From NCBI GenBank assembly GCA_019311105.1, contig JAFDDA010000007.1:1-49345 (forward strand): 49,345 nucleotides of DNA, in the 5' to 3' direction. The stretch comes from Deltaproteobacteria bacterium (GTDB lineage Bacteria > Myxococcota_A > UBA9160 > JAFDDA01). This document shows, piece after piece, positions 25,372-32,564 of this stretch. Each line of letters begins with the position of its first letter. Within the stretch, counting starts at the first letter, position 1. The notes below the pieces were generated by a model that saw only the letters and a program-made list of their open reading frames with translations, was not told where the DNA came from and did no database searches. Made by a program: the position numbers and the translations under genes.

Positions 25372-26720
25372 TGTCGACCGACCTCGAGACCACCGGCACC
25401 GCCTCGCGCAGCGTCGCCCCGCTCGTGCTCGCACTCACCGTCGCGCTCGGCGCCTTCGCCCTGGGCTACGGGCAGCTCGAACGGATCGAGACGGGCACCG
25501 AAGCCGAGCACACGACGCTGGCCGAAGCCCGGGCCATGGCCGCCGGAGACCAACGCTTCGGGATCGTCGAGTACACCCACTTCCCCAACGGCCCGCTCTA
25601 CATCGCAGCGACCCTGACCCGAGCCGGGCTCTCCGAGCGGAGCATGCGGCTCGTGCCCCTCGGGCTCGCAGCCGCCGCCTTCGGGTTCATGGCCTTCGCC
25701 CTGCTCGCCTGGGCGCCGGGCGTCGTTTCGCGCGCCTGGATCGTCACCGCATCCGCGGTGTTGTTGTTGCAGCCTGCCGCGATCCTGTGGATGGGCGCAC
25801 TTCACGAACATTCCTACGCCTTCGCGATGGTGCTGACCCTCGTGGCCATCTCCATCCGAGTGGGCCCGAGCACCAGCTGGGCGCTCTTCCCCTTCGGTTT
25901 CCTCGCGGGATGGATCGGCTACGACTGGCTGCCCGCCCAGGCCATGACGGTGCTGGCCATCCGTTGGCTGGTTCTCGCCCGGGACGAAGAGACGCCGCTG
26001 CTCCATGCCGCAGCCGGGGCGGCCCTCGACGCGATGAAGTTCGCATCCGGCGTCGCGCTCGCCGTGCTCGCGCATCTCGTCCAGCTGGGCTTCTACTTCG
26101 ATAGCTTCGAAGCCGCCTCCCGCGACTTGCTGGGCTCCGCGGCCGCGCGGGCGAACACCGGTGGTGCGAGCCAGATCAACCCCGAGTACGGGCGCTTCAT
26201 CGCGGCGGACACCGCTCGGCTCGAGCACGCCTACTCGCAACGGGCAGACCTCGCCCCGATCTTCGGCGAGGGGTTCGACTTCGAAGACCCGCCGCGCCTG
26301 CGCCTTTCATGGTTGCTCTACCGACAATTCGGGTTGCCACGTTGGAGCCACGCCAGCCTTCTCGCGCTCGCGGCCGCCCTCGGCGTCGCGCTGAGCGGGC
26401 TCCGTCTCTTCCGTGAACGGGCTCGGCGTGGCGCCCTCGTGGGGGCGGTGGCCCTGCTGTTCGCCGTCGCCGCGCCCATGGTGTGGGTCTTCCTCATGCC
26501 TCAACACGCACTTTCCCACATGCACATGCTGCCCCGCCACGGGCTCGTGCCCTTCGCCGTGGCCTTTGCAATCCCGGTGTTGATCGTTGCGCGCGAGGGC
26601 GGCATCCCACTGCGCCGCGAGTTCGATGCGAGAGCCTTCGCGCAGACGGCCGCGCTCTACGCGCTCTGCCCGGGCTTGCTCGTAGCCACGGTGCTGCACG
26701 CACTGATCGCACTCGGCTGA
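25371..26720 (+). CDS. Polytopic membrane protein, GT-C glycosyltransferase-like
   Basis: This 449-residue protein has about nine hydrophobic helices. After the first helix there is a short outward loop with acidic residues (TGTEAEHTTLAEARAM) and a YTHFPNGPLYIAATL segment, a layout typical of GT-C enzymes (ArnT/PMT-like) that use polyprenyl-phosphate sugars on the periplasmic side. Assignment to this fold is inferred from topology. The GTG start shares its G with the GT9 stop (TAGTG). A much longer upstream frame is only a shadow of the GT9 gene. The stop is four bases from the convergent arylsulfotransferase-like gene. Confidence 0.75.
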   Translation: MSTDLETTGTASRSVAPLVLALTVALGAFALGYGQLERIETGTEAEHTTLAEARAMAAGDQRFGIVEYTHFPNGPLYIAATLTRAGLSERSMRLVPLGLAAAAFGFMAFALLAWAPGVVSRAWIVTASAVLLLQPAAILWMGALHEHSYAFAMVLTLVAISIRVGPSTSWALFPFGFLAGWIGYDWLPAQAMTVLAIRWLVLARDEETPLLHAAAGAALDAMKFASGVALAVLAHLVQLGFYFDSFEAASRDLLGSAAARANTGGASQINPEYGRFIAADTARLEHAYSQRADLAPIFGEGFDFEDPPRLRLSWLLYRQFGLPRWSHASLLALAAALGVALSGLRLFRERARRGALVGAVALLFAVAAPMVWVFLMPQHALSHMHMLPRHGLVPFAVAFAIPVLIVAREGGIPLRREFDARAFAQTAALYALCPGLLVATVLHALIALG

Positions 26721-26724
26721 CGCG

Positions 26725-27978
26725 TCAGCGGCGCGTTGGCTTCGGGAAGGCGTCGATCATCGCGCGCGGGTAGCGCTCGATTCGCTCGATCGTGGCTCGG
26801 TGGCCCTCGTCGCTGCGGTAGGGCGCCAGAAACTCCCAGACGATCTCACCGGCCGGCGTGACCTCGAAGGCTCGCCCACTGTCCGAATCTGCGATCAAGG
26901 TGTTGCCGTTCGGCAGGCGTTGATTCGAACCGCGATTCTTGCTGAAGAAGGGCTCGGCCTCGTTGCCCTCGTACTGCCAGACGACCTCGTTCGCGATCGG
27001 GTCCACCTCCAGCACGCGGGAACGTCCGGTTCGGAATCCGTTGTCGAAGACGAGCACGTTGCCGTTGTCGAGCATCGTCGGGTGATGAGGCAGCTCCAGT
27101 TCGTCGCGCCCCCAGACCCACACGAGCTTCCTCGCCTCCCAGTCGAAGATCGCGATCACGTCCTGGTTGCGAAGGCAGGTGAGGACGTTCCCCTCGGCGT
27201 AGATCGGGCTGCGCTCGGCGAGACCCGGACGTGACATGGCCTCGACCGCGTTGGCGTGGAAGAGTTCGACCTCGCTGCGACCGTTTCGCTCGCGCGCGGC
27301 CACACGACGGATGCGGTAGAGCTCGGGCGTGCGTTGAAGCATCTCCAGGATGGAGCGATGTTCGAGCACCTCGCCGCCGGGCGAGAGCCGCGTCAAGCGT
27401 TCGTCCTTCACCCAGGCGTCGGGGTAGATGGCAGGGATACGACGGTAGTGAGCGACGACCGTGAGGACGTCGCCACTCGGCGCTTCCTCGGCATCGTGGT
27501 GAGCGGGGATCGCGGCTTTCCAACGAACGTCGCCGTCCCAACCGAGCCGCATCAGATACACCCGATCGAGCCCTTCGCCTTCCTCGATCGGGTCCTGCCC
27601 CGTGACGAGCAGATCGCCCGAGGCGAGCAGCTCTGCCGTGGACCAGAACTGGCAGGGTGCGTGCTCCCACGAGTTCACCAGCGTGCCATCGAGATCGATC
27701 AGCTCGGCCCGGCAGCGATGGCGGATGGAGTAGAGGCTGTAGCCCGGCGAAGCGCGCTTCACGTCGAAGCGCACGACCCCGTCCTGCTCGCCCGCCTCCT
27801 CTTCGGCGAAATAGACGTAGCCGAGAGCGGCGAGATGCTCGCGCTCCTCGGCAGAAAGAGGCTGGGGCACGGCGGGCGCGGGCGCCTCGCTGGCCTCGCC
27901 GCAACCCAGGCTGGCGGCCGCCCCCCACGCGAGCGCGAGGAACAGCGAGCGAAGGCGCGGCGGCAGCGATGCAGGCAA
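26725..27978 (-). CDS. Arylsulfotransferase-family (ASST) lipoprotein
   Basis: The 417-residue product has a lipoprotein signal ending in SLGC (Cys26) and a beta-propeller-like series of blades: DLDGTLVNSW, HHDAEEAPSGDVLTV, HHPTMLDNGNVLVFDNG, VWQYEGNEAEPF, NQRLPNGNTLIADSDSG and AGEIVWEF. These repeats (HxDxxxLxNGNxL-type) match arylsulfotransferases, which move sulfate between phenolic compounds in the periplasm. Whether it transfers sulfate is unproven. A TTG start at 27978 is chosen since AGGGGA lies 4-6 bases upstream and it gives a clean signal; the upstream open frame has no similarity and runs opposite the GST gene. Confidence 0.8.
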   Translation of the reverse strand: MPASLPPRLRSLFLALAWGAAASLGCGEASEAPAPAVPQPLSAEEREHLAALGYVYFAEEEAGEQDGVVRFDVKRASPGYSLYSIRHRCRAELIDLDGTLVNSWEHAPCQFWSTAELLASGDLLVTGQDPIEEGEGLDRVYLMRLGWDGDVRWKAAIPAHHDAEEAPSGDVLTVVAHYRRIPAIYPDAWVKDERLTRLSPGGEVLEHRSILEMLQRTPELYRIRRVAARERNGRSEVELFHANAVEAMSRPGLAERSPIYAEGNVLTCLRNQDVIAIFDWEARKLVWVWGRDELELPHHPTMLDNGNVLVFDNGFRTGRSRVLEVDPIANEVVWQYEGNEAEPFFSKNRGSNQRLPNGNTLIADSDSGRAFEVTPAGEIVWEFLAPYRSDEGHRATIERIERYPRAMIDAFPKPTRR

Positions 27979-28092
27979 GGCGTCCCCTCGGAGCGAGCCC
28001 TCTGGATACCCGGCGGGGCGCCGGGCCGCCAGCCTCCCAGCTACGCACCTCCGACCCTGATAGAGTCGAGCCACCGCAGAAGGAGTGACTCG

Positions 28093-28866
28093 ATGAACGA
28101 GACCCGCGCGCCGATCACCCTCTACACCTACGCGATGAGCCCCTTCTCCGCCAAGGTGCACTGCTTCCTGCTCTACAAACAACTCGACTTCGAGTGCTTC
28201 TACATCAACCCCCTTCACGTGAAGCGCGACCTGCCCGTGGGCCGACAGATCCCGGTCGTGACGATCGGCGACGAGAGCCGGGGAGACTCGACTCCCATCG
28301 GCCTCTGGCTCGACGAACGCTTCCCCGACGGGCCGCGGCTGTTGCCAGAAAGCGGAGCCGAACGCGACCTGCTCTTGAAGCTCGATGACTGGATCTCGCA
28401 GCGGTTGATCCCGGCGTCCTTCCGTTTCTTCCCGGGGCCAGGGCTCGACAAGTATCGGAACGGTTGGAAGCTGGGATCGGTCATGGGGCAGACTGCCGAA
28501 GGGGGGCTGCCGTGGCTGATGCGGGCGGGTTGGCCGGCCCTGGTGACACGCGTCGGCTTCGTGAAGCGCCTCGTCGCCCAGGCCGACGACGGCCTGCCCG
28601 TCGCCGAATCGAAGCGCAAGCTCTACGACACGTTCTGCGGGCACCTCGAAGGCGGGCCGTTCCTGTGCGGGCGGGATGCGCCCTCCATGCCGGACCTCGC
28701 CGCCTACCCGCAGTTCACCCTCTATTGGGCGCACGGGTTCCACGGCGGGCGCGACATCCTCGACTACCCCGAGATCATGGGCTGGCTCGAACGGATGAAG
28801 CCCTACGTGTCGGGCGAGCCACCGCTCATTCCGCGCGGGGTGGGCAAGCACGAACTCCCGGGCTAA
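28093..28866 (+). CDS. Glutathione S-transferase family protein
   Basis: This 257-residue protein has an N-terminal thioredoxin-like domain (LYTYAMSPFSAKV, then the cis-proline element IPVVTIGD and TPIGLWLDE in place of the usual E-S motif) and a helical C-terminal domain ending in a DAPSMPDLAAYPQF segment, which matches the GST capping box (xSxxDLxxxP). No catalytic cysteine stands at the N-terminus of the first helix; a serine does. Substrate unknown. AAGGAG sits 8 bases before the ATG, and TAGAGT at 28061-28066 is a possible -10 box. Its TAA overlaps the stop of the convergent methyltransferase gene. Confidence 0.88.
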   Translation: MNETRAPITLYTYAMSPFSAKVHCFLLYKQLDFECFYINPLHVKRDLPVGRQIPVVTIGDESRGDSTPIGLWLDERFPDGPRLLPESGAERDLLLKLDDWISQRLIPASFRFFPGPGLDKYRNGWKLGSVMGQTAEGGLPWLMRAGWPALVTRVGFVKRLVAQADDGLPVAESKRKLYDTFCGHLEGGPFLCGRDAPSMPDLAAYPQFTLYWAHGFHGGRDILDYPEIMGWLERMKPYVSGEPPLIPRGVGKHELPG

Positions 28867-29537
28867 CGCCGCGTCTTCGGCTCCTGGCGCACGGCGATCG
28901 TCACGGCATGGCGTCGGCCGCCGCGGCCGGGGCGGTGGCGCGTGACCTCGAAGCGCGCCTTGCGCAACCGTGCCTCGAAGTCGGGGTCCGGGTCTTCGGA
29001 CCAGACGGCGAAGACACCACCCGGCGCCAGTGCCGCCCAGGTGCGATGCAGCGCCTCGTTCCCGTAGAACGGATCCTTCCGCGGAGTGTGTGCGTGAGGC
29101 CCCTCGTAGAGATCGAGCAGGATGGCGTCGAGGCCGCGGCTCGCCGCAATCGTGCGCGCGGCGTCCTCGAGTCGAACCTCGACGCGCGGGTCGGCGCAAG
29201 CGCCGTGATTCGTCGCGGCGAGGGGGCCGCGACACCAATCCACGATCACGGGGTTCAACTCCGCGACCACGACGGTGGCCGTGGCGGGGAGTGCATCCAG
29301 CGCGGCCCGAAGCGTCAGCCCCATGCCGAGGCCACCGACCAGGACGCGCGGCGCCTCGCGCTCGGCCACCCGCTCGCAGGCGCGCTCGGCCAGCGCCCGC
29401 TCCGAACGGCTCGCGTGGCTGTTCATCAGGATGCGCCCGTCGATGCAGACGAGGTAGTCGTCCTCGCCACGGAGGCGTAGCTCGAGCACGCCGTCGGGCG
29501 TCTCGCTGCGTTCGAGGGTCTGCCAGGGGGTCGCCAT
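28863..29537 (-). CDS. Spermidine-synthase-like SAM-dependent methyltransferase
   Basis: The 224-residue protein resembles the spermidine synthase/SpeE-like methyltransferase group: VLVGGLGMGLTLRAA as motif I, VVAELNPVIVDW as motif II, and ILLDLYEGPHAH as the DxYE-type active-site region, followed by GGVFAVWSEDP. The polyamine-specific gatekeeping residues cannot be checked by eye, so the substrate is open. GGAGGAC lies 4-5 bases before the ATG. It is the last gene of a four-gene run with the decarboxylase-like gene; a longer upstream frame runs through that gene and is rejected. Confidence 0.82.
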   Translation of the reverse strand: MATPWQTLERSETPDGVLELRLRGEDDYLVCIDGRILMNSHASRSERALAERACERVAEREAPRVLVGGLGMGLTLRAALDALPATATVVVAELNPVIVDWCRGPLAATNHGACADPRVEVRLEDAARTIAASRGLDAILLDLYEGPHAHTPRKDPFYGNEALHRTWAALAPGGVFAVWSEDPDPDFEARLRKARFEVTRHRPGRGGRRHAVTIAVRQEPKTRR

Positions 29538-29578
29538 CGGCCGTCCTCCGCGCCTTGCTGGCGCGGAAGCTCCTTCTG

Positions 29579-30277
29579 CTAGAGCGGCGTCGACGGGCCG
29601 AAGCTCCCGCGCATGTGCTCGCACCAGTTGCTGAGAATCGGGTCCTTCGGCAGGCCGAGCTTGCGCAGCTCCTCCGCCACCGGGTGGTCGCCGAGTTCGA
29701 GGCTCACGCCGGCGGCGCCGGGAACCGTCTGTTCGCCGCGGCCGCCGCGGGTGAACTGATTGGCGTGGGCGGCGCCGTCGATGAGCGTATACCCCGTGCT
29801 CGGCGCGTCGGCCGTCTCGTCGCTGCCACCGCGCGGGACGGTCAGGGTGAAGACGTGCTGGCCGTCCATCACGAGGCGACACGTCGCACTGTCGTCTTCA
29901 TAGTCGAGATCGATCTCCTGGACCGACTTCGGGAAGCCCCAGATCTTGCAACCCGCCTCGCACGTAAAGCTCTGATTCACGGGCAGTTGATGGATGTAGG
30001 TCCCGGCCTGCTCATCGCCCGCGCCGCGCGGCTTCACGAAGAAGACGATGCCCACCTCGTTGTAGTCGCCGAGGTCGTTGTCGCGATAGTCCACCATCAG
30101 CAGCGACATCTGCGTCAACCCCGGTGCCGGCTGGAGGACCTCGAAGACATCGGGCACGAGCCGCTGGGCCTCGTTGGCATCGACCATGTACATCGTCGTC
30201 CCCGAGGACGCGTCGCGCACGTCGCAGGGAAGGGTCACCGTCTGGCCCTGGATCTCGTAGCTCGTCTTCGTTCCCAT
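29579..30277 (-). CDS. Acetoacetate decarboxylase family protein
   Basis: This 232-residue protein fits the acetoacetate decarboxylase (ADC) superfamily, including the YNEVGIVFFV segment and CKIWGFPKSVQEI, where the lysine in GFPK is the candidate Schiff-base residue. ADC-like proteins act as decarboxylases, aldolase-dehydratases or have unknown roles; conversion of acetoacetate to acetone is therefore not certain. The extra cysteines (FTCEAGCKIW) are unusual. GGGAGAACGAG precedes the ATG. It lies 41 bases from each neighbour in a run of minus-strand genes. Confidence 0.85.
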   Translation of the reverse strand: MGTKTSYEIQGQTVTLPCDVRDASSGTTMYMVDANEAQRLVPDVFEVLQPAPGLTQMSLLMVDYRDNDLGDYNEVGIVFFVKPRGAGDEQAGTYIHQLPVNQSFTCEAGCKIWGFPKSVQEIDLDYEDDSATCRLVMDGQHVFTLTVPRGGSDETADAPSTGYTLIDGAAHANQFTRGGRGEQTVPGAAGVSLELGDHPVAEELRKLGLPKDPILSNWCEHMRGSFGPSTPL

Positions 30278-30318
30278 CTCGTTCTCCCGTACGTCGCCCC
30301 ACCCGGATCGCCCCGGTG

Positions 30319-30963
30319 TCAGGGCCGGAACTCTCCGATGCGCGTGAAGCTGTTGACGTAGTCGATGCGAAGCTCAGGATGGCCCATCCAGTCCCGGACC
30401 GCCTGTTTCCCCCGCGGCTTCAACCGGGCGATCGTGAGCGGCGCCATCTCACGGAAAGCGGCTTCGGCGTCCGGGGTGTCGATCTCGTAGAGGTGGAGGA
30501 AGCGCGGCTCACCCCCCGCTGCGTCCTCATAAGGTGTGATCATCGTGAGCCCCGGGACCGCCGCCGAGGCGATCTCGCGGATGTGCAGGAAGTCGGCCCA
30601 ATCCCGCAGCGCCCCCGCACCGCCAGAGGTCCGCGGGCTCACGAGGACGAGTTCGAGGCCGAGCGTCGGGCGCCCGCTGAGCGAACCCTGCGCGGGCCGA
30701 TCGACGCGGCGGAAGTGGTGACCGCGCACACCTTCCTGCGCGGCGGGCGGCTCGAAGCCCGTGCCCACCTCGTAGACCGCGAGGGTTTCGAACTCTGGGA
30801 TCGTGCGCTCGTAATCGCTGCGATCCGGGCACTGATTCCGCCACAGGCTCGCGACCTGCACGCCCGGTGCCGCCAGCCGTCCCGGCAAGACCGCGCGCCG
30901 ATAGGACGCCGTGTCCCCTTCCACGAGTTCGAGATAGAGGGCTTCGCTACGGCGGGCCTCCAC
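30319..30963 (-). CDS. Conserved hypothetical protein, possible tandem ferredoxin-like (EthD-like) repeat
   Basis: This 214-residue protein seems to hold two similar halves. Each begins with a strand carrying LYLELVEG or LHLYEID, then a helix (ASYRRAVLP or AEAAFREMAP), which is the pattern of dimeric alpha/beta-barrel domains such as EthD or DUF4286. I cannot name a function. The GTG start shares one base with the stop of the esterase gene (TAGTG), which decides the start and shows coupling. The open frame continues far upstream opposite nothing else and is a shadow of the esterase gene. Confidence 0.6.
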   Translation of the reverse strand: MEARRSEALYLELVEGDTASYRRAVLPGRLAAPGVQVASLWRNQCPDRSDYERTIPEFETLAVYEVGTGFEPPAAQEGVRGHHFRRVDRPAQGSLSGRPTLGLELVLVSPRTSGGAGALRDWADFLHIREIASAAVPGLTMITPYEDAAGGEPRFLHLYEIDTPDAEAAFREMAPLTIARLKPRGKQAVRDWMGHPELRIDYVNSFTRIGEFRP

Positions 30964-31877
30964 TAGCTCGGCTCCGGGTCGGGGATCCGACTGCGGACGA
31001 ATGCGCCGAGCCGATCGAGAGCCGCCACCGCTTCCGGGATGCCCGCGCTCGCGAGGCCCTGGAAGCCGTGAATCATCTCCGGGACGATCTCGAGCGTGAC
31101 GTCGACGCCGGCACGCCCGGCGCTCTTTGCGAGGCGGACGGCGTCGTCGCGCGTCAGATCGACCTGGCCGGCTTGCAAGAAGAGAGGCGGCAAGCCGGTC
31201 GGGTCGGCGTGAATGGGCGAAACGAGCGGGTCGCGCAGGTCGCCACCCGGGCCCACATAGTCGCGCCCGCGTGCGCGGGTGAACTCGGGGTGGGCGAACG
31301 GGTCGGGCCCCACCGGGTGGGTGGCTGACTCGCCGCCGGCCTCGAGGTCGAACCAGCCGCCCAGCGTCGCCGCCAGCGCCGGCATGGGAACGCCCTGGTC
31401 GCGCAGATGGAGAAGCGAGGTGATTGCCAGCGTCCCGCCGCACGAGTCGCCGACGAATCCGATGCGGCCCGGTGCGTGGCCCTCATCGAGAAGCCCGCGG
31501 TAGGCGCTGGCGCAGTCTTCGAGGGCAGCCGGGTGACGATGGGCAGGTGCCAGCCGGTAGTCGACGAGCAGCAGCCGCGCCGCGCAGGGCCGCGCCAGCA
31601 TCTCGGCGTAGAAGAGATACCCGTCCCCACACGCCGCAACGTAGGCGCCGCCGTGACACAGGACCAACGTGCGCGGGGCCTCGCGCGTCTCCGGCGTGTC
31701 GACCCAGGCGCAACGGACGCCACCGAGCTCCACCCACTCGACGCGCGTGCCTTCGCCGATGGCGTGGCCGTGGACGGCTTCGAGCTTCTCGCGCGCCTCT
31801 TCGAGCGTGTCGTCCGGGCCCACCAGCGGATGGACGGCGAGGCCTTTCAACAGGGCCGCATACGGTTTGCTCGCCAC
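30963..31877 (-). CDS. Alpha/beta hydrolase, hormone-sensitive-lipase (acetyl esterase) type
   Basis: The 304-residue enzyme belongs to the HSL/bacterial family IV esterases. It has the oxyanion motif HGGAY, nucleophile serine in GDSCGG, the acid in QAGQVDLTRDDA, and the histidine in EMIHGFQ. It would cleave short-chain esters in the cytosol, as it has no signal peptide. The nucleophile motif GDSCGG differs from the common GDSAGG by one residue. The GTG start is preceded by GGAG at about 8 bases. It is the first gene of a four-gene run ending at 28863 and is divergent from the selenoprotein gene. Confidence 0.9.
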   Translation of the reverse strand: MASKPYAALLKGLAVHPLVGPDDTLEEAREKLEAVHGHAIGEGTRVEWVELGGVRCAWVDTPETREAPRTLVLCHGGAYVAACGDGYLFYAEMLARPCAARLLLVDYRLAPAHRHPAALEDCASAYRGLLDEGHAPGRIGFVGDSCGGTLAITSLLHLRDQGVPMPALAATLGGWFDLEAGGESATHPVGPDPFAHPEFTRARGRDYVGPGGDLRDPLVSPIHADPTGLPPLFLQAGQVDLTRDDAVRLAKSAGRAGVDVTLEIVPEMIHGFQGLASAGIPEAVAALDRLGAFVRSRIPDPEPS

Positions 31878-31970
31878 GCTTCACTCCAGACGTCGATCTC
31901 GAGGTCGATCGCGACGTCGGGATGATACGCTGTCGGCCCGACCAAAAGGGAAGCGAACCCGCGGCGAACG

Positions 31971-31977
31971 AGGAGGG
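31971..31977 (+). promoter_or_regulatory. Strong Shine-Dalgarno site of the UGA-interrupted gene
   Basis: AGGAGGG ends three bases before the ATG at 31981. It decides the start codon and argues that the 13-codon stretch before the TGA is translated. A possible -10 hexamer TACGCT is at 31926-31931. Confidence 0.7.
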
Positions 31978-31980
31978 ACC

Positions 31981-32319
31981 ATGGCCAAGCGAATCGACTG
32001 GTACTACCACCGCAAGGGCTGAACGTCTTGCACCCGAGCGTCCAAGTTCTTGGACGCCAATGGAATCGAGGCGAAGGAAACGATCCTGGCCAGCGCGCAG
32101 CTCGGCCGCAAGGACGCGGCCGCCATGGCGAAGGCGGCTGGCAAGGTCATCGTGGCCAAGGGCAAGAAGCTGACCGAGTTCAAGGGCGGCTCCGCGGGCA
32201 AGGACGTGGTCGACGCCATGCTCGGCCCGACCGGGAACCTGCGAGCCCCGACGCTGCGCAAGGGCAAGACCGTGATCGTCGGCTTCAACGACGAGACCTA
32301 CACGAAGGCGCTGCTCTAG
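31981..32319 (+). CDS. ArsC/Spx-fold selenoprotein with in-frame TGA (Sec14)
   Basis: Reading through one TGA at 32020-32022 gives a 112-residue thioredoxin-fold protein of the ArsC/Spx family. The start reads MAKRIDWYYHRKG, then U-T-S-C-T-R-A-S-K-F-L. In Spx the same place holds the redox pair C-T-S-C, so selenocysteine replaces the first cysteine (Sec14) and Cys17 is the partner. The C-terminal half keeps the family elements: an R-A-P segment (cis-proline region) and VIVGFNDE, as in ArsC and Spx. A strong Shine-Dalgarno site stands before the ATG, and a SECIS-like hairpin lies 15 bases after the TGA. It is probably a cytosolic reductase or redox sensor, but the partner is unknown. No sel genes are in the window, so decoding by selA/B/C/D elsewhere is assumed. 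Plain gene calling would report only 32050-32319. Confidence 0.85.
32038..32057 (+). promoter_or_regulatory. Bacterial SECIS-like hairpin
   Basis: Inside the coding sequence, arms GCGTCCAA (32038-32045) and TTGGACGC (32050-32057) pair perfectly over 8 base pairs and enclose a GTTC loop (a ninth G-C pair is possible). The stem begins 15 bases after the TGA and the loop begins 23 bases after it, with G as first loop base. This meets the published bacterial SECIS model (loop 3-14 bases, about 16-37 bases from UGA, G among the first two loop bases). It would bind SelB. Confidence 0.75.
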
Positions 32320-32361
32320 AACCCATTGCCAGCCGGAACGATTGGATACGCAAGGCCTGAT

Positions 32362-32381
32362 CCGATTCCGCCTTCGGCGGC
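32362..32381. repeat. Copy 1 of a 20-base dispersed repeat
   Basis: TCCGATTCCGCCTTCGGCGG contains a small palindrome (CCGCC, TTC, GGCGG). A second copy with one difference lies at 37997-38016. Both sit just beyond gene ends. No function is known; it may be a terminator-type hairpin or a small dispersed repeat family. Confidence 0.5.
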
Positions 32382-32416
32382 CTCTGCTGACACGACGTTG
32401 GCAGCAGAGGCCGCCG
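32377..32416. terminator. 14-bp inverted repeat after the selenoprotein gene
   Basis: Arms GGCGGCCTCTGCTG (32377-32390) and CAGCAGAGGCCGCC (32403-32416) are perfectly complementary with a 12-base loop. There is no T run on either side, so it is either a factor-dependent terminator, an mRNA 3' stabiliser, or an operator. It overlaps the end of the small repeat by five bases. Confidence 0.5.
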
Positions 32417-32481
32417 GCGCGGAGCCGAGCGGCACCTTTCCGTCATCGAAGGGCGTAGTCTCGGGCGCAAGCCGTCCATCC

Positions 32482-32533
32482 CAGGAGGAGGACCCAGATC
32501 GCGCAGGAGGAGTTCCTGTATCTGATGGCCTAG
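32482..32533 (+). pseudogene. Possible aborted gene start (strong ribosome site, no ATG)
   Basis: AGGAGGAGG (about 32483-32491) is followed at a normal distance by ATC, then codons for A-Q-E-E-F-L-Y-L-M-A and a stop TAG. The order QEEFLYL is reminiscent of the beginning of deazaflavin nitroreductase proteins. It could be the relic of a gene whose ATG became ATC. The evidence is thin; the rest of the gene is absent because the GT2 gene follows. Confidence 0.2.
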
Positions 32534-32547
32534 GACGTGCTCGCCGT

Positions 32548-32564
32548 CGCCCCTGCTAGGGGCG
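32548..32564. terminator. Hairpin across the GT2 stop codon
   Basis: Arms CGCCCCT and AGGGGCG with loop GCT span the TAG of the GT2 gene. No T run follows on the minus strand, so it is only a weak terminator candidate. Confidence 0.3.
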
